Shown: positions 10,481-22,639 of the stretch, in pieces | Layout of the letters: each line of letters begins with the position of its first letter | How positions within the stretch are numbered: position 1 is the first letter of the stretch | From: Hypomesus transpacificus | Taxonomy: Eukaryota > Chordata > Actinopteri > Osmeriformes > Osmeridae | DNA length: 64,000 nt | NCBI RefSeq assembly: GCF_021917145.1 | Contig: NC_061060.1 | Span: 11,944,366 to 12,008,365, forward strand | Reading direction: 5' to 3' | Notes under the pieces: generated by a model | What the model saw: only the letters and a program-made list of their open reading frames with translations | Databases searched by the model: none | Told to the model about the DNA's origin: nothing | Translations under genes and position numbers: made by a program

Positions 10481-12330
10481 AGAGAGGAGCAGGGCGACAG
10501 AGGAAAGGGTAGATTGTTGTAATTGAAAGCGGAGGAGAGACACTAAGAGGTTGTGCGGTCTAATGTATTCTGCCCTTATCACCCAAAGATATTACGACTT
10601 CATGTTTAACTACTTTAACTTCATAGTACATCTTAGCTATAGTCATATTTAAGCTTCATGCCTTTTTCACATCTTTTTGCACATTACGTTCCCTCAGATC
10701 GTTTTGGTTGTGATGTCAACCTAATATATGTTTCTACAGTATTATGACTCGAGAAAATGTACAACCAAAGCCTAGTATACACTTAGTTAGATATAGTGTC
10801 CATAGAAGGCAGACAAGTGGGTTTGTGTCTGTACTCTTGTAGGCTTTGTATATCAGCATCCCACCACATAGTTGTTCCTCCCTCTCTTCACCGCTTCTCA
10901 AATGGTTTATCGACAACTATGCAATTGTTATATTTCAGCGTCTATTTTACTCTGTGAATATGAAGCTATATGCTGCCAGATGGAGTGGTCACTTTACACA
11001 TTTTAATTTCCCGTTTTCTTGTATTTTTCTTCTTAAATGCACATGACACAGGCTATATGTATTTTATCTTCCTATGTCATTCTGAGAACCCCAGTCAATA
11101 TTTGTTCTGTTCGTTCACCTCGTTTTGTGTGTATTGCTTTATGATCAAATCTTGAATCATTACGTCATCAGTTGAAGCCTTATTAAAATAAGTGCTGAAA
11201 TGAGTGAGAAACAGAAAATACCAAGTGACTTTAAAAGCTGCGCTTTGTGGACCAAGTTTGGACCTGTTAAATGGCACAAGACCAAAGGGTATGCCAATGT
11301 ATCTTTTCCTGTGCCAATTAACTTTTTTGATTATATATAGACAAATATTATTAGTATATTTGGGCAAGATCCTGTTCACTCTCTTAAACATGATGGTTTT
11401 TTGTTGAGTTTATTTTTTTTTATCACTGATTTCATGTCATTTTGCTCAACCTTGCTTTTTCGAGTGCCTTCAATGTGGGACCACGGTTCCCAGGAACACC
11501 CTAAACCCTAATTATTGTATTCTATTTATAGTATTCCTTTGGCTGTTTCTCTATGAGGTGGTGGCTTTCCGTATCAATCACGGGTGTATTACTGTATGCG
11601 TTGAGTGCTGTTCATATTTAGGCGTGCTCAGGGCGTGGCTGGGGTTTGATGCAGTACGATGATAGTTTTCCTAAATGCATGGACTTTTGCATGTTTTAAG
11701 GTCCTTGCCATTGATGGCTGGAGTGCATGGCCTTTAGGCCTGTTTGGGATGTGCTGCATATATGCTTGTATATTAGTTCAGGGGTTAACGTGCAAACTTT
11801 CCAAATGTGTATGTTTGTGTGCATACAATGTGGACTGGGTTTAGGGAAAGGGGGGGGGGGGACCTGTTTATCAAGTAGTTCATAGAAACTCTTGGCAGAT
11901 ATTTTGTTTTTGGTTCTTTATGCTGGCATCCTCATTGATCCAGATATTTGTACGTTATGCTTTTGAACTTCTCTACGATGGAAAATACTCGTACATTCAC
12001 TCATGAAATATAGCACTTGTCTGCATCTATCGGAACTCAATCGGAAGATGTGTTGGCAGCCCACACAAATTCAACGGACGTCTCGATGTTTGAGCCAAGC
12101 TTTTAATCTCTGGACGGATCTGAAACTGGGTAGCCTTGATTGACACAAAGACGACGACCCACCGCCTGAGCCGTATCACCTGCTGTATCGCCATCACGGT
12201 CTACACTCGTCTACGCGTCACCTGTGAAGCTCTGGGGAGCCGGTGGTCGCACACTCCTTTGTTTTCCAAGCCTGCGTGGTTTACAGTGTGTGTGAAAGAT
12301 CGATCAATAAAGGATGACATTGAAACGACA
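10481..12330 (+). other. ssh3 3' untranslated region
   Basis: After the ssh3 stop no further exon is seen. The stretch is AT-rich, without known repeats, and runs to an AATAAA at 12306-12311. It is read as a 3' UTR of about 1.85 kb by inference. A G run at about 11849-11860 is the only low-complexity tract. Confidence 0.55.
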
Positions 12331-12360
12331 CGGCCATGTTCGTCTGTCTGCTTCTTTATT
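12306..12360. promoter_or_regulatory. Converging poly(A) signals of ssh3 and mrpl18
   Basis: AATAAA on the + strand (12306-12311) serves ssh3, and AATAAA on the - strand (plus-strand tttatt, 12355-12360) serves mrpl18. The hexamers face each other about 43 bases apart, so with cleavage 10-30 bases downstream the two transcripts end at the same place or overlap slightly. Confidence 0.6.
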
Positions 12361-12659
12361 GACGTTTCATATCGACATAAATATAAAATATTGGTACACT
12401 TGATGAGGAGGGGGTTGCATTTTGACGTCGCCAGCCGAGATGAAAACCACCGCTCACAAACCGTAATCCTGGCGAAGGCAGACCTCAGCCCCGCGCTGCT
12501 CTTGAGATGCGTCTTTCGAGTGTCGCCGAGCAGTGCTGAGTGTCTTTGACGTTCTGACGTTAAAGTGTGAAGCTATGTACAGACTACGTAGAAATATGTC
12601 CGTCTTCACAGATACAAGCACAAAGCACAGCCGCTCCTGAGGTTTGTGGGTCGTCGATA

Positions 12660-14097
12660 TTATATCCCGATGTACTTCCTCCGTGGTTCGCTAAGCGTGA
12701 CTCCTCCCTCTTTCATGGCTGTCCGGAAGGACTGAACCTGGAGCAGAGAGACGGATTTACACATAGGACCCTCACCCTGTCTTAACATTACTGCAAACGG
12801 AAATAACGTTGTCAATGCCTTCAGACGCTACACTCGACGTGAATATTAATGATAGCAGTCCAGGTCGGCCAACTACTAGCCTGGTAAGGCAGACCATTAC
12901 GCCAACTGGTGTGGTTATGTGAGCTCATGAGGTTGGGATGGTTACACTATATCTATGAGTGTAGCACACAGAATAGGGGGTCAGATGGCTGAGCGGTTAG
13001 GGAGTCAGGCTATTGATCAGAAGGTTGTTGGTTCGATTCCCGGCCATGCCAAATGACGTTGTGTGCTTGGGCACTTCACCCTACTTGCCTCGGGGAGAAT
13101 GTCCCTGTACTTACTGTAAGTCGCTCTGGATAAGAGCGTCTGCTAAATGACTAAATGTAAATGAATAAACCCAGAGTGGGTAACCATTGTCTCTCTGGAT
13201 CTCTTCTCCTTCCTGTACTCACAGCATTGGAGCGGTACTGCCAGGGGATGGCTCTGTAGACCATCCTGGTGATGCCAGCCTTTTGGCATCTCTGGGCCAA
13301 AACCTCGCCTACGGCCTGACACGCTGCCACACAGCGGGTGGAACCTAGCTCCCGCTTCAAGGCCCACTCCTGGGTGGAACACGTTAGAATAGGAACTTGA
13401 GAGTTGGAAGAGAACACCTCGGCTGTCACGTGGTGCTGGCTGCGAGAGAACACCAACCTGCGGAGAGGTAAGTGAGAAGGATGAGGAGGGTGAAGTGAGG
13501 GAGAAATGAAAGGGGATATGAAATGCGAATTAGACTTCCACTGGCAGCACTTACCCAGGGTACGTCGCGCATGCACAGATTTGACATTGCGAAAGTTAGC
13601 CTTGTAATAACCATGTCCACATTTCTCACACACACGTACACACACAAACCTGTGGTAAAATTCTCGATGGGGCCAAATCGTTTTCCATCCTCTGTCTTTG
13701 ACCCCGAAAGCCATTAGCTCCAGGTTCCGCGGGTTTCTGTTAACGAATGTCGGGTTTACCGCTTCATTGTTGTCGGCTAGAGGCTCCGCAGGCTGTGGGG
13801 CCAGCTGGCTGAAACAACGGGCTGAGGTGCAGGTTGGGTTGTTATGAGACAGAGCAAGATAGGCTTTTACTTTAGCTAGCACCAACAATACATGCACCTA
13901 CACCAACTACATAAATTAATAAAATATATATTTTTTAACAGTCATCACCTGTAGCCTAATCATGTTGTATATCAGACAACGTAACGTTTAGTACCTGATT
14001 TAACACTTAGGCTGGTTGTTGTCCCTAGAAGCCCGTATCGCTGTATTTGACCTAACACGGTCCGTAAATTTCGACATATTTCGCCCAAAACAGCCAT
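12660..14097 (-). CDS. mrpl18: Mitochondrial large ribosomal subunit protein uL18m
   Basis: MRPL18 is a protein of the mitochondrial large ribosomal subunit and is linked in vertebrates to 5S rRNA import. Exons (-): 13995-14097, 13821-13650, 13457-13223, 12737-12660. Phases agree and give 195 residues (human 180). Diagnostic stretches are NPTFVNRNPRNLELM, KDRGWKTIWPHREFYHR, SRSQHHVTAEVFSS, STQEWALKRELGSTR, VGEVLAQRCQKAGITRMVY and the C-terminus EGGVTLSEPRRKY. The first 30 or so residues (MAVLGEICRNLRTVLG...) are basic and amphipathic, fitting a mitochondrial targeting peptide. Exon 3 remains open past its donor and a naive reading would continue into intron, but the true final exon lies beyond the SINE at 12975-13160. 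Confidence 0.95.
12975..13162 (+). mobile_element. tRNA-derived SINE in mrpl18 intron
   Basis: The head carries RNA polymerase III promoter boxes: box A TGGCTGAGCGGTTAG near 12984 and box B GGTTCGATTCC near 13030, as in a Leu/Ser-type tRNA. An unrelated body follows, then the tail 'ctggataagagcgtctgc' and TAAATG repeats, a 3' tail known from fish SINEs that borrow a LINE end. It is inserted antisense to mrpl18. It is not a functional tRNA gene because no acceptor stem closes around the boxes. Confidence 0.85.
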
Positions 14098-16138
14098 TGC
14101 CTCTCGAGTGACCAACAATATTCTACGTTAATTATCAACCCTCGAGGATTATAATAAATAACAAAATGTGTTACATAGGACGTTCACGTTAGCATGTGTA
14201 AGGTTAGCGACATGTTTGACTTTCGGTCCACTTCCGTTGTCAACCGGAATAACATGTTTCTTAAAGTCCACCGACTAAAAGTGCACTGACTGATGCACCG
14301 AATGGCTGAACCAAAGATTCCTATTGAAATATTCTTACATCCATATATATCTATGCTCACTACGACCAGACCTAACCGATATTATAAATTTCATGTTCTT
14401 CATTATAAGTCACTATAAATATGACTTCTTATGGTATGCCTCGAAGGACATCCCAGGCTTACTAAACAAAACGGAATATACTTTCTGTTGTTGTCCCACC
14501 CTGATCTAGACATTAGGTGTGTTCGACTTCATGCAGCACCGGCGGCGCCTTGAAGCTGAGAATGCACATATTTTCACCTGGGGTGGCAGGAGCAGACATC
14601 CCAAGTCTCACGGAAGTTCTGGGAGTTTCCCGCATTTTTATTTTTAATTTTAACAAACCATACATTGCCACATCAATACTCTTTTTGAACATGAATGTAC
14701 AGAACATTTACCAAATTGCATAATAACATCGTAATAAAAAATGCACATTTTATAATACAGAATGAATTACAAGTGAAGTGAAAAGGAAACAGACAAAACA
14801 AGAACAAAAATAAATTGAATATACATATACATTAAATCAATTAAATAATATGACATAAAAGGGGTAGTTCAGTTCAGTTATGGTTTGTTGACATTGTGGG
14901 AAAGTGCTTTAGCATATCATACAATTCTTGTTCTTTTCTTCTGTTTACAATTTTAAGGAGTTATGGTATCATTTAAATTAATATAAGAAAAAAGGAAATT
15001 TGGGGGATGATTTCAAGACTCTGCATACAAACTGTGCAATACATAGTATAACATTGCAACATAAATCATAATTTTGTTTTGCAGTCTCATCACAAATGTA
15101 ACATCATCTCTTGAGATAGAAGCTGGGAATAGTGAGACATTTAGTTTTATCCATTTGTGGATGTCGAGACGAAATGTTTGTTGTACCCTGCATGAGAAAA
15201 ATATATGGTGTGTGTTTTCCACGTCAAATTCACAGAATGAGCAAGTTATCATTAATATCAAAACGAAGCCTAAGTAATTCTTTGGAGGGATATATGTTGT
15301 TCATAATTTTGAAATGTGTTTCTTTCATTTTAGGTGGTATAGGTAGTTTTAGATACATAGTTCTGTTTATTTATTGCACTTTTATCAAATTTGCGCATCT
15401 CATTGTGGGTGGGAGAATATATGTCCTTAAGATTTCCAAAAAGCCTGCAGTAGTAATTCTCTTATATCTTCCCAGAAATGTCTATAAGGTCTCCAGTGAG
15501 ACCGGCTTATTGAGAGAGAGGGGACCAATTACTGCATCTAGTTCTGCATCACAATTATCTTTTCTTTTCTCTTTTGTTGAGGTAGACAGGGAAGCTTAGT
15601 GCGGACGACATCTTTATTAAAGTCCAAAACAACACACAAAGTTAGAATAGTTTCTATTGGCTATGGGACATTGAGTTGTCCAATAGTATATGAGGTCAGA
15701 AAGGCCTGGCAAGACAACCAGGAAAGGCCATAACCAGCACCAGGACTAATGCAAGCAGGTAGATATTCCCAAACCTGTACTGGTGAAGGGAGGTTTAGTA
15801 CACAGGGCATCAAGGGCAGTGCAGTTAGATTCGCAGAAGTGACTGCTAACTGGTGGTGGATAGTCCTAGTACAAAATATTGGATAACCCATCAGAGCACA
15901 AAACATTTTTGTTTTAAAGGCACAAATTCTCAGAGAATAAAACATAAATGTATAAAAACTGGAGAAGGTGATTTGGCTTGCATTCATCCTCAACTCAACA
16001 AAGTAGACCTGAATAATCCTTAGAAGGTGCCCACATATGCCCACAATAAATGATAAATAATTCATACTTATCCATAGAATTCGCCCACATAACAGACATG
16101 TGACCAGACCAAGGTCCCACAAAATCCAGTATTTTCTT
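14098..16138. other. Intergenic, with a decayed LINE 3' end on the minus strand
   Basis: The stretch between the mrpl18 start and the end of Ig-like copy 1 holds the likely mrpl18 promoter (14098-14300) and old retrotransposon sequence. On the - strand 15013-15261 a frame contains C-SF-C-x7-HHIFFSC...IHKWIK, the zinc-knuckle-like end of LINE ORF2 proteins (zf-RVT type). Flanking DNA to about 14520 and 15600 is probably the same element but too decayed to bound. 15660-16138 is 3' UTR of copy 1, shared with copies 3 and 4. Confidence 0.5.
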
Positions 16139-19102
16139 TTACAGGAAGTTCAATTTGTCAGAGTTGTAGACATCTGCAGAGGGGGAAGGGTCTGAGCTGG
16201 GAGAGAAGTCAGTGTGGTGGTTTAGTCTCTGAGGAAGCTTGAACTGAGTCTCAGAATCCGAAGAGAGGAAGTCGAAACCCAGAGAGAACGAAGGAGGATC
16301 CAGTCCTGTGGAGGTGGACACCTGAACAGAGAAAGATAAGAGAGGGAACATGAAACAAGGGGTCAAACTGTGTGGATGGCTTGCATAACATACATACAAG
16401 TGCATGGGGTGACTTTAGATACCTGAGTGTGGGGCTCATCCTTAAGGGTCGTCGTGTCAGTGGACTGGTTTTGACACGTGCCAAAGAGAGAGAGGAGACA
16501 GAAAAACATCCATCAGGTTTAGGTAAATAAACAAACAAACATGAATGTTCGTGGAGTGAATAAGGCTCGATGTGCAGAAGGGGAAAGGATATTATCAGTG
16601 ACCACCTACCGATGGATTGGGGGGAGGAGCAGTGGACTGGTAGGGATACGTTGGGCCAGAGGGTGCAGCGGGGGATATTGTGACGACCGGTTCACTAGCA
16701 TAACTCTGAAAATATGGGGGGCTGGGGTAACTTGGGCCTGAGGGTTGACTGGTCATGTGACAGGTTTCCTGTGAAATGTACGCCAACATGAACAGGAGAC
16801 AAAACCAACATGTTTAGCAATCTAGCTGAGGAACCAAATGACTGGTGCTTTGCCTTCTTCCCTTACCACTTCCCTTATTGACTAGAACACTTTACTTACG
16901 TCTTGGTGGACCACGACCTGCCCTGACCCGGAAGCAGAGGCGTTTCGTTTGGAAGTGTTCCTCTTACAGCAGCACTTCCTCACACAACAACAGATACCCA
17001 CCAGGATAACGACTGAAACTCCCACAAAAACATAAGTCTCCACAGGAACAAGAGCTGAAAGACAGGGAAAGAAAAAATCACTTAGTGTACACTATTGTAC
17101 CTTAAAATATCCCACCGTTAAAATGAGGTGGAGATGGTTTTGTGTGTGGATGTAAATGAAAGTAGAAAAACTGCTGGTATCTTTTACACAACATATGAAT
17201 CTGTTTTGCCACTTACGTTTTACATTCAGCCAAACTACTAATGCCAAGTTGTTGTCCTGGTCTCTGAGCTCAAACTTGCCAGAATCCTGGTTCTCTAAAT
17301 TTAACATTTGGAAACGAAAACCTCTATCCATGATCTCAAGCCTATTTCGGGTGGGATCGTCATACATCTCTATTCCCTTTCTGACCAGAAGTGTGGCCTC
17401 TGGGTCCCCTTCCTGAAAATAGTTGAGGTTGAACTGGGTGGAGTCCAGGAAGAAATTGATGTTGAATGTCTCACCACGTTCCAGAGTGTACCACTCAACC
17501 TGTTCTGAGAGAGAAGAGAAACAAGAGAAAATGTTGAGTAAGAGACGATAGGATAAGAAAAACAACACACGGTATACCGAATGATGACCAACATTTACCA
17601 GACCGTAACAGTGCATACGGTCACATCCATTTTAGGAAGTGAGAGTAATAGGGCAAAGCCTACAATCTGAGACCCTCACCTTCCACTTCCAAATTTCTTC
17701 TGGACAGAAACCGCCCATCGCTCTTTCTGAAGGTATAGTGGCCCTGATGCTTTTGGGTGACACGCGATACCACCCATGAGCGGCTTTCCATCACCCCCAT
17801 GCCCTCTATGCCAGCCTGACTGTCTGTTTGATTCCAGAGTACGACTGGCTCAGAGGATTCTAAAGGCAGAAAGTCCAAGGTAGAAGCTTGACTGACAACA
17901 GTCTGTAAGAACCTAGAACCGTAAGTCAAAACTGCTTTGGAAGAACAATCTGAAAAACAGAGGAAACAATAAGGGTGAATGCGAGACTTCTTAAAAACAT
18001 CCAAATTATTAATGAAGACATTTACAACAACTGACAGAAAATGTGGTCATAATGTTGGGAAAAACCTAACTGGCTTCCCATGAACGAATCAACTGAAATT
18101 TCAATGTAGCTGTAATAAATGCAGGTCCTCTCACCAGTAACTTCCAGTCTGAGGATATCAAATGTAATGCCATCGTCATACATAATAGAGAAAATCCCAT
18201 CGTCGTCTTCTGTTACATCAGGTATTCTCAAGGTCGAGAAGCTGGATTTGTAACGCGGGTCTTTTAGCTGATGGGAATAATTACAATTATTTAAATGTTT
18301 GCATTAAGGGCACATCTTCATACAATGTCCCAGAAGCATGACAACAATATGGAAAATATAGGGAAATAAATTGAATCATAATGTTGTTTTTCAGTAAACA
18401 GGTAGTCTTGCTTGCACCAGACTTTGCAAAATGAGATAGAGATCAATGGCTTATAGAACTAGTTGTTTTGTCAGACTAAAGAATTGTATTCCCATTGTTT
18501 CCTAGTAGGAAATTCCTACCAAAGAAAGCCTGAGAGAACAATTAATCAATTCCATTGAAATAGCTACTAGGTAAGTAAGTAGTGTAAGATCACTGTTCAT
18601 AAGTCATGCAAGTCACTAACTGGGATTTTCACAGGAAAAGGTTAAGGCACAAATGTTTTGCTGTCTCCAGGCACAACCAGGTCAGGCCTTCACACAGTTT
18701 GCCATCAAGAAGTTTATCCAACACTGCTCACCGCCAATTTGTCTAACACCAGTGTCTTGGGTGATCCCTGAGGGTATGATGGCTTGAAGAACAGCTTGGT
18801 AATTATGAAATAGGATTCGAATATTGATGGAATAACATATTCCGTGCCATAACAGACGCGGGCAGTCTCCAAGTAAGCACCTGTCATAGATAATAAATTG
18901 TAATGCAAAAGGGGCTCGACAATTTTATTTCCTGTAAAAAAAATCCAATATGGCTCGAGCTAGCCTATATCTGACAATCACTGTAGCATTGTCAGCTAAG
19001 TGCTACAGTAAGAGCTAACTCAGTAGCACTTAGCTAACTGTCATACTCACCAGCAGCACAGCAACATGAGAAACTAAGCAGAAAGCATACCCAGACAAAC
19101 AT
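16139..19102 (-). CDS. Ig-like type I membrane receptor, copy 1 (unnamed family)
   Basis: I do not recognise a named family. Exons (-): 19051-19102 (signal peptide MFVWVCFLLSFSCCCAA), 18732-18880, 18135-18267, 17680-17949, 17217-17504, 16900-17054, 16610-16768, 16423-16464, 16139-16321. Phases agree and give 476 residues. Three Ig-like modules follow: residues about 18-111 (ending DDGIFSIMYDDG), 112-201 (LWNQTD glycosylation site, HQGHYTFRKSDG) and 202-297 (DSGKFELRDQDNN). Each keeps the D/H-x-G-x-[YF] F-strand but lacks the usual Cys pair. A membrane helix (about 304-322) is followed by CCCVRKCCCKR, a likely palmitoylation and stop-transfer site. The tail of about 150 residues is rich in Pro, Ser and Tyr without a canonical ITIM and ends VYNSDKLNFL. 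It is probably a surface recognition receptor, by inference. Confidence 0.82.
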
Positions 19103-19129
19103 GATCTGCAAGGCTAGAGGCAATTAGAA

Positions 19130-19215
19130 AACAACAACAAGACTACTCTGGGACGATATGTATCCAACGTGGGGTCGAACTCTGGTAGCTCAGGCTGGAC
19201 TAGGTTAGCGTAAGC
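19130..19215 (-). promoter_or_regulatory. Conserved upstream block of Ig-like copy 1
   Basis: The 80 or so bases before the start of copy 1, read on the - strand, include GAGTTCGACCCCACGTTGGA, then ATCGTCCCAGAGTAGTC and TTGTTG. The same block precedes copy 3 (41392-41440) and, less perfectly, copy 4 (49126-49175). Shared position and conservation suggest the promoter/5' UTR was duplicated with the gene. Confidence 0.6.
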
Positions 19216-19699
19216 TGCTTCTCATGATACACCGAGCGTTTCTCGGGGGAGGGGGGGGGGGGGAGTCTCTGCAGGTTTGGATGCCTGCAGGAGGTCCCTA
19301 TGCTAAAAATGTAAGGTACATTTTTATAAGATATAAGATTAACTAATGCCAGGAATAATATTAGTATCATTGGATGAAATGTACTGTCATGTAAAAATTA
19401 CATATTTTAGCATAGGGAGCTTTTGGTAGAAAGGCTTTTTGCTGGGGTGACAGTGCCTGCCATCACACCGAGGTGAAATTAGTTTCATATTCGAGAGTCA
19501 ACAGACATTCATATTCGTAGCCTACCTCCGTTCGGGCTCCGCGTCATATTTAGGGACCGGGGTAAAAGAGTAGACAGTCCGAATGTTTCTTCAATATCTT
19601 TGTCAAAATCAACCATACAAACTTCAAACTTGTTGAACATTCTTCAACTACTAACTACTGAAAAATTGGTCAGCTAGTAGTAGAAGAATGTGAAACGGG

Positions 19700-21195
19700 T
19701 CTGAAGGGTCTCTGATAATTTTTGACAAAGATTTTGATGAAATACTTGAAAATATGTGTTATTATTGATTCATGGGCTATGGGTTCATCAATAATAAACT
19801 TTATCACCAAACCAAATTAGGACAACTTAGAAGTATGTGAAACAGGTCTGAAGTAGGGCTGGGCGGTATGACGGTATATACCGTGCGACGGTAGAAATGT
19901 GTCTACCGGGAGAGATTTGGCTATACCGTTTTAACCGCGGTATACTTTATACTATATTTTTGTATTACACGTGTCAATTAAATGTCTGGTTATTGTATTG
20001 TATATAAGCCATCATATAAATCGCATTATTGCGATATTTAGAATTGTAGTTTACTGTACTACACTACTGTGTAGTTTCACTCGTAGCAATGCTACTTCCT
20101 GCTAGTGTTACTTGTTAGCCTCCTCATTGTAAAATTTGAAGCCATATGATAAAGTTTCCATAGTCGATAAGATAGATAGGTACTTTATTAACCCCCGAAC
20201 GCAAATTATTGTGTCCAGGTAGACAGTTAGCTAGAAAGCTCACGCAGTCCAGAAAATCTTTAATCGATAAGTTGGATATTGTAGCTACAGTACAGTTTGA
20301 GTCTTTTGTTTTTAACTCAAGTGTTGTCTCGTGACAGTTGTTTTTGTTTGTAATAAATCAATAATAGAGTGTGATGATGTACGATATGGTTATTTTGTAC
20401 CATATCTTGATCGAATTTACAGAACAATTTCTATACCTTGATATATACCGTAACCGTGATATAAAATTACTCATACCGTGATAGAAGATTTTGGCCATAT
20501 CGCCCACCCCTAGTCTGAAGTTTCTATGTTCATTTTTCACAAAGGTATTGAGGAAATACTTGAAAATGTGTTTTTGTTGATTTATTGGCTATGGGTTAAT
20601 CAATAATAAACTTCATCACCAAACCAAAGTTTGGAAAACTTTGTGTGCTAGTATTATAAGAATGTGAAACATGTCTGAAGGTTCTATGTTCATTTTTGAC
20701 AAAGATATTGAGGAAATACTGAAATATTTGTGTATTTATTGACCTATTGTTTATGGATTAATCAATAATCAACTTTATCACCAAACCAAAGGTTGGACAA
20801 CTTGGTCAGCTAGTATTGGAATAATGTGAAACAGGTCTGAAGTTTCTGTGGTCATTTTTGGCAAAGATATTGAGGAAATACTTGAAAATGTGTTATTGAT
20901 TTATTGGCTATGGCCCTGGTTAATCAATAATCGTCTATATCACCAAACCAAAGCTTGGACAACTTGTTCAGTTAGTAGTAGAAGAATGTGAAACAAGTTT
21001 GACGTTTCTGTGGTAATTTTTGACAAAGATATTGATGAAATACTGGAAAATGTGTGATTATATTGATTTATTGGCTCTGGGTTAATCAATAATTAACATT
21101 ATCACCAAACCAAAGCTTGGACAAATTGGTCAGTCAGTAGTAGAAGAATGTTCAACAAGTTTGAAGTTTGTATGGTCGATTTTGACAAAGATATT
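19700..21195. repeat. ~161-bp tandem repeats inside the fold-back element
   Basis: Five to six head-to-tail units carry GACAAAGATATTGAGGAAAT and the downstream 'tcaccaaaccaaagcttgg'. The first motif recurs at about 19723, 20538, 20698, 20860, 21021 and 21183, giving steps of 160-162 bp once the hAT insertion at 19854-20512 is removed from the first interval (148 bp). The last unit merges into the right inverted arm. Confidence 0.85.
19854..20512. mobile_element. Non-autonomous hAT element (659 bp) inside the tandem array
   Basis: The ends are TAGGGCTGGGCGGTAT and, in reverse complement, TAGGGGTGGGCGATAT. The copy is flanked by a perfect 8-bp target duplication GTCTGAAG (19846-19853 and 20513-20520), which is diagnostic for hAT. 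There is no transposase frame. Subterminal 'ataccg' and 'cggtat' motifs are repeated in both orientations. Confidence 0.92.
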
Positions 21196-21276
21196 GAAGA
21201 AACATTCGGATTGTCTACTCTTTTACCCCGGTCCCTAAATATGACGCGGAACCGGAACGGATGTACGAATATGAAT

Positions 21277-22639
21277 GGCCGGGTTTCCCAGATCCGTTAA
21301 GAAGCGCTTAACGCTAAGATCTTCTTAAAAACGTTCTAAGAGCGTTCTAGAGCGCCCTTAGATAGTTCTTAAGACGCTCTTAGCGTTAAGAGCTTCTTAA
21401 CTCTATGGAGTCTGGAGCTATTTTGTCCGTTTTTGAGTACCTTTGATTTGGCCTTGATATACTACATAAAGAAATGTTTATCATACCAATGTTTGGTATC
21501 TTTTTTTCAGCACAATCTCACCTACATGACCAGTTAAATTAAGATTTTCACTTTGGCATACTTTTCAACATACTGGACCCAAACAGACACAAAAACACAA
21601 ACTCCGTGTGGAAAAATTATGTTTTTTTGACTATAATACACACACATATGCTCAATCAAGCATTTCAAAAGTTTGAAATTGAAGCACAAGTTGTATATGT
21701 GAACATAAAAAGGTAAAGTTGATTTATAATTAAGCTATTTACAAAGAGAGCAGTTCTATCCATATGCACTGTTATTCATCCATATTTGTCCCATAATAAA
21801 AAATTATTCACAATATTCAAAAAATAAAAAATAAATATATTTTTTTTTTCTCCACTAGATGTCACCCTTGGCTCATTTATAACCTTCTCTTTGACCACCG
21901 CAGAACCTCCGTCTATGCCACAATGGCTCTTTTTTCTCTTTATGTCAATAAAACGTAAAAAAAAAAAAAGATGTATAAGAATCAAAAATCAATATGTTCT
22001 GAGGTATTTGTATTACAGCGAAGTAGAATAGAATAATATAATAAGATAAACGAAAGCAATGAATGTTTTTCTTACCTCTCGTTGTAAACAAAAAATCTTG
22101 GTCGTCCATCTTTTTTTTTTTTTTTGCTCTGAGGTAGAAATAACAAGTCGCCGGCATGTTGGACAGCGTGTCCGACTCATTGCCCCCCAAATAAGTCCAA
22201 ATGTTTAGCTAAACTACTCAAAATACTTCGAAAACTAGTCATAATAAACCAAATTAGTTTTTTCTTAGACGTCTCTTTGTCCTCTCGTTTTCTCGTGCAT
22301 CCTATAGCTATGAGTCAGTAGAATCACCCGTTTTTCTCCGTTTCATTTTTGGACAAAAAACTAGAAAAATATTACAATAAATGCAACGCGCGCATAAAAG
22401 AGCGCATTTTTTGGACGCACTTTTTTCATGGAATTGAAATGATCGTATCTTAAGTTTTACTTGGTGTATTTACACAAACCAAGCACTCAAATGTAGCTTC
22501 AGGTCTGCACTTCCGCATGAAATCGACGGCTGCCCTCTGAGTGTCTTTGTTTATATGCTGCGTAGTCCGAAAGCTGACCTGCGCTCTGATCGCGCCGGCG
22601 CGATCACCGACTCGAAGGACGAATCTGGGAAACCCGGCC
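21277..22639. mobile_element. 1363-bp inverted-repeat DNA element, class uncertain
   Basis: The ends are GGCCGGGTTTCCCAGAT and its exact reverse complement. It interrupts the right arm of the fold-back element. Comparison with the intact left arm shows that AAT is present on both sides (21274-21276 and 22640-22642) but once in the empty site, so the target duplication is 3 bp. Three bases would suit PIF/Harbinger-like elements, but AAT is not their usual TWA, so the class stays open. Inverted GCTCTTAGCGTTAAG-type motifs lie inside the left end. A 63-codon minus-strand frame at the right end resembles nothing I know. Confidence 0.8.

Noticed and set aside
10996-12300. Several 60-100 codon frames in the ssh3 3' UTR
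   Set aside because: They have no splice context, no recognisable composition and lie before the poly(A) signal of ssh3.
12975-13060. Possible tRNA gene (box A and box B present)
   Set aside because: No acceptor or anticodon stem closes around it, and the same head-plus-tail unit recurs at 48245, so it is a SINE.
13143-13222. Extension of mrpl18 exon 3 to an in-frame stop near 13150
   Set aside because: A donor GTGAGT at 13222 and a perfectly phased final exon at 12660-12737 encoding the conserved C-terminus show that the extension is intron.
19700-21195. CRISPR-like regular repeats
   Set aside because: Units of about 161 bp are contiguous and imperfect, without unique spacers, and the host is a vertebrate. 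It is a tandem array in a fold-back element.
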